Origin: Lachnospira sp. UBA4346
GTDB lineage: Bacteria > Bacillota > Clostridia > Lachnospirales > Lachnospiraceae
Direction of reading: 5' to 3'
Assembly (NCBI GenBank): GCA_002394205.1
Contig: DGTC01000003.1
Span: 1-23,614, forward strand
Length of the DNA: 23,614 bases
The notes under the pieces were generated by a model. It made no database searches and was not told the DNA's origin. It saw only the letters and a list, made by a program, of their open reading frames with translations. Position 1 is the first letter of the stretch; each line of letters starts with the position of its first letter. Shown piece by piece: positions 1-7,550 of this stretch. The translations under genes and the position numbers were made by a program.

Positions 1-2149
1 TAATAATGATTGTATTCTTAAAATCAACTGTTCTACCTTGTGAATCTGTAATTCGACCATCATCTAATACCTGAAGGAGTACGTTAAATACATCCGGATG
101 TGCTTTCTCAATCTCATCAAATAATACAACGGAATACGGCTTTCTTCTGACTGCCTCTGTCAACTGTCCGCCCTCATCATATCCTACATATCCCGGAGGC
201 GCTCCGATTAAACGTGACACGGAATACTTCTCCATATATTCGGACATATCAAGTCTGACAATGTTATTTTCATCATCAAACAGACTCTCTGCAAGTGCCT
301 TAGCAAGTTCTGTTTTACCTACACCAGTTGGTCCTAAGAATAAGAAAGAACCGATAGGCTTCGTTGGATCTTTGATTCCTGCTTTTGAACGAATAATGGC
401 TTCCGTAACCTTTGTTACACCTTCATTCTGTCCAATAACTCTCTTGTGCAAGACATCTTCAAGATGCAAAGTCTTCTCTCTTTCGGTTTCACTTAACTTT
501 GCAACCGGAATTCCTGTCCATCTTGAAATAATCTTTGCAATTTCTTCCTCTGTGACACTTTCATGTACGAGGTCTAATTCCTTTGCCTTACTCTTCTCTT
601 CTGCATCCCGCAACTTCTTCTGGATTGCCGGCAACTTACCATACTGTAATTCTGCTGCCTTTTCTAAGTTGTAATCTCTCTTTGCCTGTGCAATCTCATT
701 ATTAACCTGTTCTAATTCTTCCTTCAATTTGCTAATCTGGTCAACACTCGACTTCTCGTTATCCCATTTTGCCTTCTGCTGCTGGAATGTTGCACGAAGT
801 TCTGATAATTCTTTCTGTAAGGCTTCTAGACGTTCTTTGCTTAATCGATCCTGTTCCTTTTTCAATGCAGCTTCTTCAATCTCTAACTGCATAATCTTTC
901 GCTGCATCTCATCTAATTCTGCCGGCATCGAATCAAGTTCTGTCTTAATCATTGCGCATGCTTCATCTACAAGGTCAATTGCTTTATCCGGCAAGAATCT
1001 TTCTGAAATATATCTGTCAGAAAGTGTCGCAGCTGATACCAATGCACTATCTGCAATCTTGACACCATGGAATACTTCGTAACGGTCTTTTAGACCTCTC
1101 AAGATAGAAATCGTATCTTCTACGGTTGGTTCATCCACCATAACCGGCTGGAATCTTCGCTCAAGTGCTGCATCCTTTTCAATATATTCTCTGTGCTCAT
1201 CTAAGGTCGTTGCACCGATACAATGCAATTCTCCTCGTGCAAGCATCGGCTTTAACATATTACCGGCATCCATCGAACCTTCGGTCTTTCCTGCACCAAC
1301 AATCGTATGAATCTCATCAATGAACAGAATAATCTGTCCGTCACTCTTCTTGACTTCATCAAGTACAGCTTTCAATCGTTCTTCAAATTCACCACGATAC
1401 TTTGCACCTGCTACCAATGCACCCATATCCAGTGCAAATATTTTCTTATCTTTTAAGGCTTCCGGCACATCTCCACGTACAATTCGCTGTGCAAGACCTT
1501 CAACAACCGCTGTCTTACCAACACCCGGCTCACCGATCAATACCGGATTGTTCTTGGTCTTTCTTGAAAGAATACGAATGACATTCCGAATCTCATTATC
1601 TCTGCCGATAACCGGATCTAATTTTCCACTCTTTGCCTTCTCTACCAGATCCTGACCATACTTTACTAATGTATCGTATGTTGCTTCTGGATTATCCGAG
1701 GTTACGGACTGGTTTCCTCTGACTGTGGCAAGTACAGACAAAAACTTATCTCTTGTAATGCCATATGTCTTAAATAACTGCTTAATTGCCTTATTCGGTG
1801 CTGCTATCATTGCAAGCATGAGATGTTCTACTGACACATATGCATCGCCCATTCTCTTTGCTTCATCTTCCGCATTCACAAGCACCTTATTCAGGTCATT
1901 GCTCACATATAACTGAACATTTCCTGATACTTTTGTCTTATTATTCAGTAAAGTCTGTACATTTGCAAGAAATGTCTCGCGGTTAATCTCCATCTTCTCG
2001 ATTAAGTTCGCAATCAGACTGTCTTCAATTGTCATTAAACTATACAAAAAATGTTCCTGATCAATTTCCTGATTGCCATATTCGTATGCAATCTTCTCGC
2101 ACTGATTGACAGCTTCCATAGATTTCTGTGTAAACTTATTAATATTCAT
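1..2149 (-). CDS. clpB: ATP-dependent disaggregase ClpB (3' end beyond window)
   Basis: ClpB is a hexameric AAA+ chaperone of the cytoplasm that pulls aggregated proteins apart together with DnaK/DnaJ/GrpE. The visible 716 residues begin MNINKFTQKSMEAVNQC. They contain the Clp N-domain repeats (about 1-145), a first AAA+ module with Walker A GEPGVGKT at 206-213 and Walker B FIDEIHT, then a long charged coiled-coil middle domain (about 400-520). That middle domain separates ClpB from ClpA and ClpX. A second Walker A, GPTGVGKT, lies at 606-613, followed by the SEYMEKYSVSRLIGAPPGYVGY segment of module 2. Family length is about 860 residues, so roughly 145 C-terminal residues lie beyond base 1. 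The start at 2149 is set by GGAGG at 2156-2160, six bases upstream. A CIRCE element in the promoter points to HrcA heat-shock control. The gene is monocistronic on its upstream side. Identification is near certain. Confidence 0.97.
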   Translation of the reverse strand, partial: MNINKFTQKSMEAVNQCEKIAYEYGNQEIDQEHFLYSLMTIEDSLIANLIEKMEINRETFLANVQTLLNNKTKVSGNVQLYVSNDLNKVLVNAEDEAKRMGDAYVSVEHLMLAMIAAPNKAIKQLFKTYGITRDKFLSVLATVRGNQSVTSDNPEATYDTLVKYGQDLVEKAKSGKLDPVIGRDNEIRNVIRILSRKTKNNPVLIGEPGVGKTAVVEGLAQRIVRGDVPEALKDKKIFALDMGALVAGAKYRGEFEERLKAVLDEVKKSDGQIILFIDEIHTIVGAGKTEGSMDAGNMLKPMLARGELHCIGATTLDEHREYIEKDAALERRFQPVMVDEPTVEDTISILRGLKDRYEVFHGVKIADSALVSAATLSDRYISERFLPDKAIDLVDEACAMIKTELDSMPAELDEMQRKIMQLEIEEAALKKEQDRLSKERLEALQKELSELRATFQQQKAKWDNEKSSVDQISKLKEELEQVNNEIAQAKRDYNLEKAAELQYGKLPAIQKKLRDAEEKSKAKELDLVHESVTEEEIAKIISRWTGIPVAKLSETEREKTLHLEDVLHKRVIGQNEGVTKVTEAIIRSKAGIKDPTKPIGSFLFLGPTGVGKTELAKALAESLFDDENNIVRLDMSEYMEKYSVSRLIGAPPGYVGYDEGGQLTEAVRRKPYSVVLFDEIEKAHPDVFNVLLQVLDDGRITDSQGRTVDFKNTIII

Positions 2150-2194
2150 AGCAATCCTCCATTCTGAAACGTTTTATTGGGTTACTGTAATTAT

Positions 2195-2223
2195 GTTATA
2201 GCACTTGTTGTTAGCACTGTCAA
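2195..2223 (-). promoter_or_regulatory. sigma-A promoter of clpB
   Basis: On the minus strand a perfect -35 box TTGACA (2218-2223) is separated by 17 bp from a -10 box TATAAC (2195-2200). Transcription would start near 2188, about 40 bases before the clpB start codon. The -35 box lies inside the CIRCE operator, so HrcA binding would block RNA polymerase. Confidence 0.88.
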
Positions 2224-2237
2224 GCGTTGAGTGCTAA
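2211..2237. promoter_or_regulatory. CIRCE operator (HrcA binding site)
   Basis: The arms TTAGCACTG (2211-2219) and GAGTGCTAA (2229-2237) flank a 9-bp spacer. The consensus is TTAGCACTC-N9-GAGTGCTAA, so a single base in the left arm differs. CIRCE is bound by the repressor HrcA, which is released on heat shock. The element covers the -35 box of the clpB promoter. In Bacillus subtilis CIRCE controls groES-groEL and hrcA-dnaK, while clp genes there belong to CtsR. A CIRCE site on clpB fits clostridial practice but should be read as direct sequence evidence in this strain. Confidence 0.93.
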
Positions 2238-2240
2238 TTT

Positions 2241-2280
2241 ATTTTTTAAAAATATGAAGCCAGGGATTTACTGGCTTCAT
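2241..2280 (-). terminator. intrinsic terminator after the hsdR remnant
   Basis: A perfect 10-bp stem, ATGAAGCCAG (2254-2263) with CTGGCTTCAT (2271-2280), has a 7-base loop. Read on the minus strand it is followed by ATATTTTTAAAAAAT. It lies 53 bases past the hsdR stop codon and isolates that transcript from clpB. Confidence 0.88.
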
Positions 2281-2332
2281 AGAATGTATTACAGTGTAAT
2301 TTTCCTGTCTTTCATGTAAAATTGTAGGTATA

Positions 2333-4687
2333 TCATATTCTTTGTCCATATGATGTAACCTCTTCTGCTGCCATCACATTATCGTTTTGATTAAAAGAAT
2401 ATACCATACCTTTTTGTTCTTCCATATCCGTATTATCTGTCCAAAGCTCGCACTGCGTCATTACAGTTTCTACTGCATCGTCCATTCCATCCGGTGGGTA
2501 TCTATGGCTTCTAAGCAGTTTCTTAATCATCATTCTCATTCTTGCTCTTGCAGAATCACGTTTCTGCCAATCTATTGTGCGATTTTTTCTAAGAGTGTCC
2601 GCAAGTTCCTTAGTTATGGCAATCAGTTCTTCATTTTCGTAAAAATCCTTGATTGCCTGTGGTTTTGTCAAGGCATCATAAAACGCCAACTCATCCGCTG
2701 TAAGTCCTAATTGTTCACCCTCTTTATGTGCTTCTGCAATTTTTTTTGCAAGATTTAGTAATTCTTCAATAACCTGCTCATTGGTAAGCATACCGTTTAA
2801 ATAAGCATTCATTGCCTGCTGAATAATCTCACTAAACTTCTGTGCTTTTACCACATTTGTGTGTTTATAAATCTTAACCTGCTCCGCTATTAATTTCTTT
2901 AACAACTCTACTGCTAAATTCTTTTCTTTCATCTTAGAAATCTCATCAAGAAATTTCGGATCAAATAAATTGAATTCCCCTGATACATCAGAGAATAAGT
3001 TAATAACACCATCACTCTTTATGCTAGCTTTTAATAATTCATTGATTCGAGCATTCATTTCAGGAAGAGAAATCTTCTTGCCTTCTCCCTGATTCATAAT
3101 TCTTGTAACAAGAACTCTTACCGATTCAAAAAAAGCAGCTTCCATACGAAGTTTTCTCTCTACAAGTGATGAGCACAATGATAATGCCTGTTTTAACAAC
3201 AAAGACTCTTTCAAGTATTCTTCGCGTTCCTTTTCTTTTATCGGTGCTACAATAAAGTTCACCGCACCACTAATCGTCCTTGATCTCTCTAAATCTGTAC
3301 CATCTATAAACTTTGAATAATCATATCCATGGAACAAATCCTGACAAATCGACAGTTTTTCTAGGAATTTTGGATATGCAACTTTCGCCACATCGGTATC
3401 ACCATAATTTTTCTTATCACGCACCGTATAATCATTCATAGCTTGTTTCAACGCTGATGCAATCCCAACATAATCAACAACAAGACCACCCTCTTTGTCA
3501 CCAAATACACGATTTACTCTTGCGATAGCCTGCATCAGATTATATCCATGCATAGGCTTATAAACGTACATCGTTGCAAGAGATGGAACATCAAATCCCG
3601 TAAGCCACATATCTACAACAATAGCAATCTTTAATGGACTTGCATTGTCTTTGAAAGTCTTCGCAAGCTCATCCTTATGACGTTTATTTCCTATAATTTG
3701 ATTCCATTCTTCCGGATCCTTATTACTGCCGGTCATTACAACTGCAACTTTATCTGTCCAACTAGGTCTAAGCTCAAGAATTCTCTTATATATCTTCATC
3801 GCAATCGGACGTGAATATGCAACAATCATAGCTTTTCCAGTAAGCAAATTTTCCCTATAATTCTCATAGTGATCCAAAATATCCCCCACTAAGGATTGTA
3901 TTGTTTTGTCATTGCCCAGAATAGCTTCCATCTGTCCAAGCTCTTTTTTGCTTCTCTCAACAACTTCAGCATCCGCATTTTCCGCCATAATATCATATTC
4001 CTGATCAATCAAACGAAGTGTCTGTTCATCAAGTTTTAACTTAATAACACGACTTTCATAATATACTGGTCTAGTTGCACCATCTTCAACCGCCTGTGTC
4101 ATATCATAAATATCAATATAATCGCCGAATACTTCTCTTGTATTTCTGTCTTTCATAGAAACTGGCGTTCCAGTAAATCCAATGTATGTCGCATTTGGTA
4201 ATGCATTACGAATAATACGTGCAGAACCGACTTTGATTTCACCCGTCTTTTCATCTACTCTCTCTTTTAATCCATATTGCCCTCTATGTGCTTCATCTGC
4301 CATAACAACAATATTTCTACGTTCAGACAAACAATCAAAAGATTCCTCAAACTTCTGCATCGTTGTAAAAATGATTCCATTCGCCTGTCTACCATCTAGC
4401 CAATCCTTCAATCCAACATCATTCTTAGACGAACTTTCTGTTAATTTTCGACAAGTGGCATGAACCGGCTCCTGTCTAAGAAAATCCTTACACTTCATAA
4501 ATTGACCAAACATTCCTTCAAAAAACGTATCAAATTGAGCATACTGCGTATTTTCATAATTTCCATCTTTTGTTTTCCATTCCATGAATCGGTCTTCACC
4601 CGATGTGATAGTACCTGCTTTTGATGTCAAATGGTCACTCATAACACAAATACAGTTATAAATAAACATAGATGGTATCTCGTGCAT
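2333..4687 (-). pseudogene. hsdR: type I restriction enzyme R subunit (HsdR), truncated and lacking Walker A
   Basis: A full HsdR (about 1000 or more residues) has an N-terminal PD-(D/E)xK nuclease, a two-RecA DNA translocase and a helical C-terminus. This 784-codon frame begins inside the region before the motor (NCICVMSDHLTSKAGTITSG). At residues 60/61 it jumps from FDTFFEGMF to GQFMKCKDFLRQEPVHA, a point that normally lies after the Walker A segment. The nuclease domain and motif I (GSGKS) are therefore absent. Remaining motor motifs look intact: DEAH 131-134, TGTP 172-175, DMWLTGFDVPSL 359-370 and QAIARVNR 386-393. The homologous frame reads back to about 4699 (IRNYMHEIPS) and stops at TAG 4733-4735. 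No Shine-Dalgarno precedes 4687 and no hsdM or hsdS is nearby. It cannot be a working restriction motor. The long open frame suggests a recent loss or a residual role. The deletion reading rests on recalled family architecture. Confidence 0.85.
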
Positions 4688-4761
4688 ATAATTTCTAATA
4701 TGTCTATTTATTTTTCGTAATATCCATTCCGGCTATATTCAGACCATTTAAGATACATATC

Positions 4762-4986
4762 CTAATAATGTTCTTTAATAAATTTCTGTATTTTTCTAAT
4801 CTCAGTATCAGTTAGTATGCCTCTATGTTGCAAAATTGTATCACCATTTCCTTTTACGAAAAATTTTGCAGATCCAGCTTCTGTCAATTTTCTATCGCTT
4901 GCATGAACATGCATACATTCAAGAGTACATGCAGAAGTAAAATATAAATAATATCCACTTATTTTAAATTCATAATATTTGGGCAT
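4762..4986 (-). CDS. DUF4160-like small protein, shortened by an in-frame TAG
   Basis: This 74-residue protein begins MPKYYEFKISGYYLYF and carries an HxHA motif (MHVHAS) at about 25-30, as in DUF4160 proteins. Those are small proteins of unknown role often found in toxin-antitoxin-like pairs with other short genes. GGAGG (4993-4997) sits six bases before the ATG. The start lies one base past the stop of the upstream gene, so the two are surely co-transcribed. The frame ends at TAG (4762-4764), but the same frame continues with 17 more codons reading DMYLKWSEYSRNGYYEK to TAA at 4708-4710. As far as I recall, that tail resembles the normal C-terminus of the family. The gene therefore looks like a recent amber mutant (AAG to TAG would restore it) rather than a naturally short protein. 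Family assignment is moderate and function unknown. Confidence 0.68.
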   Translation of the reverse strand: MPKYYEFKISGYYLYFTSACTLECMHVHASDRKLTEAGSAKFFVKGNGDTILQHRGILTDTEIRKIQKFIKEHY

Positions 4987-4987
4987 T

Positions 4988-5209
4988 TTAGTCCTCCAAG
5001 TATTCTTTATCTTTACTATAAATCGACTTTACAATATCTACTTCAATATCATCCATTGTTGTTTCAAGCATTTCTCCATCAAAAGAAATTACCATTGCTT
5101 TGGAAGTATTATTCAAATTCAACACCTTGTACCCCAATTCACATTTTGTAAAGGCATACCCATTAACAATCATATCTGCTTTATCAGCTACATCTTGAAT
5201 ATTAACCAT
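4988..5209 (-). CDS. small protein of unknown function in three-gene operon
   Basis: I do not recognise a function. The product is a 73-residue acidic soluble protein with no signal peptide or membrane segment, beginning MVNIQDVADKADMIVNGY. The frame could open at TTG 5221, but AAAGGAGG (5222-5229) touches that codon. ATG 5207-5209, 12 bases from the ribosome site, is the better start. This ATG overlaps the stop of the upstream gene (5202-5204), so translation is probably coupled. The stop is one base from the start of the DUF4160-like gene. Packing of this kind is typical of toxin-antitoxin or small defence cassettes, but no known toxin or antitoxin fold can be read here. Confidence 0.65.
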   Translation of the reverse strand: MVNIQDVADKADMIVNGYAFTKCELGYKVLNLNNTSKAMVISFDGEMLETTMDDIEVDIVKSIYSKDKEYLED

Positions 5210-5471
5210 TTTGCACAACAACCTCCTTTATAGGTTTTAAAAATTCATTTTTGTCTATATAAAGATTCTCTAATATTGGAACCAAATCTATATATTCCTC
5301 TATTAGCTTTTCACTGTGTTTATACTTTGTCATTACTACAATATATCCGTCATCCCATTCATTGATTGATGAATAATATTCTAACGAATAGGGAGAACGA
5401 AACTTTATTACAGTATTTCCAAATTTAAAAATAGTGTATTGACTATCATTTGATAAAATTGCATTTTCCAT
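5202..5471 (-). CDS. small protein of unknown function, first gene of three-gene operon
   Basis: This 89-residue protein starts MENAILSNDSQYTIFKFGNT. It is rich in acidic and aromatic residues (SLEYYSSINEWDDGYIVV) and ends in a charged region (EYIDLVPILENLYIDKNEFLKP). It has no signal peptide or membrane segment and I cannot assign a function. AGGAGG (5482-5487) lies 10 bases before the ATG, and a sigma-A-like promoter sits just upstream. The 3' end overlaps the next gene by eight bases. The tyrosine- and aspartate-rich composition suggests a small binding or immunity-type protein, which is inference only. Confidence 0.68.
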   Translation of the reverse strand: MENAILSNDSQYTIFKFGNTVIKFRSPYSLEYYSSINEWDDGYIVVMTKYKHSEKLIEEYIDLVPILENLYIDKNEFLKPIKEVVVQNG

Positions 5472-5518
5472 AATAAGACTTCCTCCTGTAGTAATGTAAT
5501 AATTATAAATCTATATTT

Positions 5519-5547
5519 ATCATATCACACAACTTGTAATTTTCCAA
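5519..5547 (-). promoter_or_regulatory. sigma-A-like promoter of the small-gene operon
   Basis: On the minus strand TTGGAA (5542-5547) and TATGAT (5519-5524) are separated by exactly 17 bp. Transcription would begin near 5512, about 25 bases before the AGGAGG site of the first gene. I see no hairpin terminator between this promoter and the end of the dehydrogenase gene at 5601, so some read-through from upstream is possible. Confidence 0.6.
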
Positions 5548-5600
5548 TTTATTTTGACATTGTGTTCTATGCTGAATCATCATACAAACACCCTAAATCC

Positions 5601-6503
5601 CTACACCTGCAAATACGCCTTAATATTATCCAACACCTTACGGCTCAGCAAATCATACGCCTGTGCTGTCATGCCGGCTGAAGCATCTGTGCAGATGACA
5701 TTCGGAAGCTGCATAAATTCCTCTGCGATTTCTGTTCCTAAGCCATCTTTGGTATCGCTGCAAAAGATGTTGTCTGAGTGACTGCACCATTCTTTCAGAC
5801 ACGCTAAATCTGCTGCTGGTCCGATTGATGTGTTTATCATGATTTTGCCATTTCCGAGCTTTGCAAATTCTTCTGCGCCGAGCAAGATGACATTTTTATT
5901 CAGGCACGTAATGACAACCTGCGATTCTTCAAGAAGTGTATGAAGTTCTTTATAATGAATTCCTGCTTCTTCTAAGTCTGATTTCACACTTCTTGCAAAA
6001 TAAGAAATATCCGCACCCAGCATTTTTAATGCTGCCGCTGTCTGTCTTCCGGATGTACCCATTCCTACGAAGCCTACCTTTAATCTGGTTAGTTCTAACG
6101 AACGCTCCTGCCACATCGGATAATCATACCCATGAAGAATCCGAACCAATTGATAAATGACATATTCTGTCACACCTTGATCTCCGTAATCACGGATTCC
6201 GCTTACTGTGATACCATGTGCCTCTGCATAGGCAATATCTACGTTCGCACTTTCTTTACTATACAAACTACAGCTCATTCCAATATATTTTACATTTGGC
6301 ACAGCTGCCAAAACTTCAGCATCTATTTTCGGATATGTTCGAACCAGCACTGCATCGGCACCGCCAATGCATTTGATAATTTCTTCATTGGTTTCCGGCA
6401 ATGTATCATAACGAATAATTTCATTTGCGTACTGCTCTAATTCCTGCTCTGCCCATGGTTCTAATGCTACCGGTCCTACTTCTACTAATTTATGAAACTT
6501 CAT
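5601..6503 (-). CDS. D-2-hydroxyacid dehydrogenase-fold protein with atypical catalytic site
   Basis: This 300-residue protein has the two-domain layout of D-isomer-specific 2-hydroxyacid dehydrogenases. An N-terminal substrate-binding region (1-100) is followed by a Rossmann domain with GMGTSG (147-152) after LKVGFV. NAD(P) binding is therefore likely. The catalytic triad of the family is altered. The Arg normally in NTxRG is Ile227 (NTSIG), and the His normally in TPHxAG is Ala274 (TDASAG). The usual DVFxxEP Glu segment reads SDTKDGLG. Ordinary lactate- or phosphoglycerate-type dehydrogenase chemistry is thus doubtful. The gene starts 22 bases after the aspartate dehydrogenase-like gene, with GAGGAGG ahead of the ATG. 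The two probably act in one pathway. The real substrate is unknown, and it may be a binding or regulatory protein or a different oxidoreductase. Confidence 0.85.
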   Translation of the reverse strand: MKFHKLVEVGPVALEPWAEQELEQYANEIIRYDTLPETNEEIIKCIGGADAVLVRTYPKIDAEVLAAVPNVKYIGMSCSLYSKESANVDIAYAEAHGITVSGIRDYGDQGVTEYVIYQLVRILHGYDYPMWQERSLELTRLKVGFVGMGTSGRQTAAALKMLGADISYFARSVKSDLEEAGIHYKELHTLLEESQVVITCLNKNVILLGAEEFAKLGNGKIMINTSIGPAADLACLKEWCSHSDNIFCSDTKDGLGTEIAEEFMQLPNVICTDASAGMTAQAYDLLSRKVLDNIKAYLQV

Positions 6504-6525
6504 GCCTTATTTCCTCCTCATCATT

Positions 6526-7383
6526 TTAATAAAACTGAATTGGTGATACGAGATTGCGCAGCAGTGCAACAACACTCCAGCCGGCAATTGCACTTGTAGA
6601 TGAATAAATATCTACCACAGCCTTAATCCCATCTGTCTCTGCCGTAATACAATGATCATCTCCTACAAACTCCGGTACGCTCGTAATCTGCGCTGTTGCT
6701 TTATCCGGTCCGACACTTGCGAGTGCGCTTGCAATCGCTACATTTACCTTTGTGGGAAGCAGCGCAATAGCTTCTTTGGTCGTTCCCGTAAATACAGTCG
6801 ATTCCTGTTCATCTGTGAGTAATTGTTCTGTAAATAACGGTGTATTCTGCAATGATTTTGGTCCTTTATGGGTATGAATTCCCGCCTCAATACTGACACT
6901 ATCACCATCTGCTCCAAATGGCTGGTCATGTGTAACACCTGCCTGTGCCATCAATGCTACTGTCTGCAACACATCAAATCCACCAACTGCACCTGACGGA
7001 ATATTAACCTTTGCCCCCGTCTGCTGTGCCGCTTTAATCACTGCATTTTTAAAATCCTCATCTGCCAGTGCCCCAATCGACAATGGAACAACACTTGTAC
7101 CCTGCTGTAATGCCTGAATTGCTGCTTCTTTGAATAACGCAATCGAAGCCGTTTCTACTAAATAATCCGGTTTTAATGCCAGTAATTCTTCTAATGTTTC
7201 ACATACCTGTGCATCTGTTCCTCCAAGAATTCTCTTCGCATCCTCTGCTTTCCGTGAATACGCTCCTGCCAAATGGTATCCTTTCAGCAACCCTTTCTTG
7301 TATGCTGAAACGACAATTTCTCCTAAAAATCCACATCCCATAATAACAAAGCTCTTATTTTCTGATTCTATTCTCTGACGCAT
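6526..7383 (-). CDS. L-aspartate dehydrogenase-like NAD(P)-dependent oxidoreductase
   Basis: The 285-residue product has a Rossmann N-terminus (SFVIMGCGFLGEIV) and the DUF108/aspartate dehydrogenase C-terminal domain. Family marks are PSGAVGGFDVLQT and LPTKVNVAIASALASVG. The family deaminates L-aspartate to iminoaspartate/oxaloacetate with NAD(P), feeding NAD biosynthesis (NadX) or nitrogen metabolism. No other NAD genes are present here, so the exact substrate is open. I choose ATG 7381-7383 because AAAGGA lies six bases upstream. The longer frame from 7434 starts inside a TATAAT box and would precede the transcript start. It is the first gene of a two-gene unit with the dehydrogenase-fold protein. 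Confidence 0.83.
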   Translation of the reverse strand: MRQRIESENKSFVIMGCGFLGEIVVSAYKKGLLKGYHLAGAYSRKAEDAKRILGGTDAQVCETLEELLALKPDYLVETASIALFKEAAIQALQQGTSVVPLSIGALADEDFKNAVIKAAQQTGAKVNIPSGAVGGFDVLQTVALMAQAGVTHDQPFGADGDSVSIEAGIHTHKGPKSLQNTPLFTEQLLTDEQESTVFTGTTKEAIALLPTKVNVAIASALASVGPDKATAQITSVPEFVGDDHCITAETDGIKAVVDIYSSTSAIAGWSVVALLRNLVSPIQFY

Positions 7384-7432
7384 AATATTTCCTTTCTTTT
7401 CTGCTTCGCAGTCGCTTGATTTTCTTTCGCTC

Positions 7433-7441
7433 ATTATAGCA
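7433..7441 (-). promoter_or_regulatory. extended -10 promoter of the aspartate dehydrogenase-like operon
   Basis: The minus strand reads TGCTATAAT (7433-7441), a perfect -10 hexamer with the TGn extension. No good -35 box lies 17 bp upstream, as expected for extended -10 promoters. A TTGACA nearby (about 7446-7451) is too close to act as its -35. The transcript would start near 7426. Confidence 0.6.
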
Positions 7442-7483
7442 TAAATGTCAAACTTTTACATTGTATTGCGGGTAATATCAAAA

Positions 7484-7517
7484 AAGATACAGGTAAGAAT
7501 TCTCCTACCTGTATCTT
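7484..7517 (-). terminator. intrinsic terminator of the diguanylate cyclase gene
   Basis: A perfect 12-bp stem pairs AAGATACAGGTA (7484-7495) with TACCTGTATCTT (7506-7517) around a 10-base loop. On the minus strand it is followed directly by TTTTGATATT. The opposite side is also T-rich, so it could act in both directions, although no plus-strand gene uses it. Confidence 0.9.
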
Positions 7518-7550
7518 CCTATTTTTATTTTGTATTTCTATTTTATTTTT

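Noticed and set aside
261..1916. Several plus-strand open frames of 60-137 codons
   Set aside because: They run antisense inside clpB, whose minus-strand translation matches the family throughout. They lack ribosome sites and sensible composition.
2211..2280. CRISPR-like or phage repeat near clpB
   Set aside because: The two palindromes are fully explained as a CIRCE operator and a rho-independent terminator. No repeat-spacer array occurs anywhere in the window.
4979..5233. Plus-strand 84-codon frame over the small-gene operon
   Set aside because: It is antisense to the genes at 4762-5471, which have strong ribosome sites, tight coupling and a promoter. The plus frame has none of these.
7384..7434. 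Longer start for the aspartate dehydrogenase-like protein (MSERKSSDCE...)
   Set aside because: The ATG overlaps an extended -10 box, so it would lie upstream of the transcript start. The internal ATG at 7383 has a good ribosome site.
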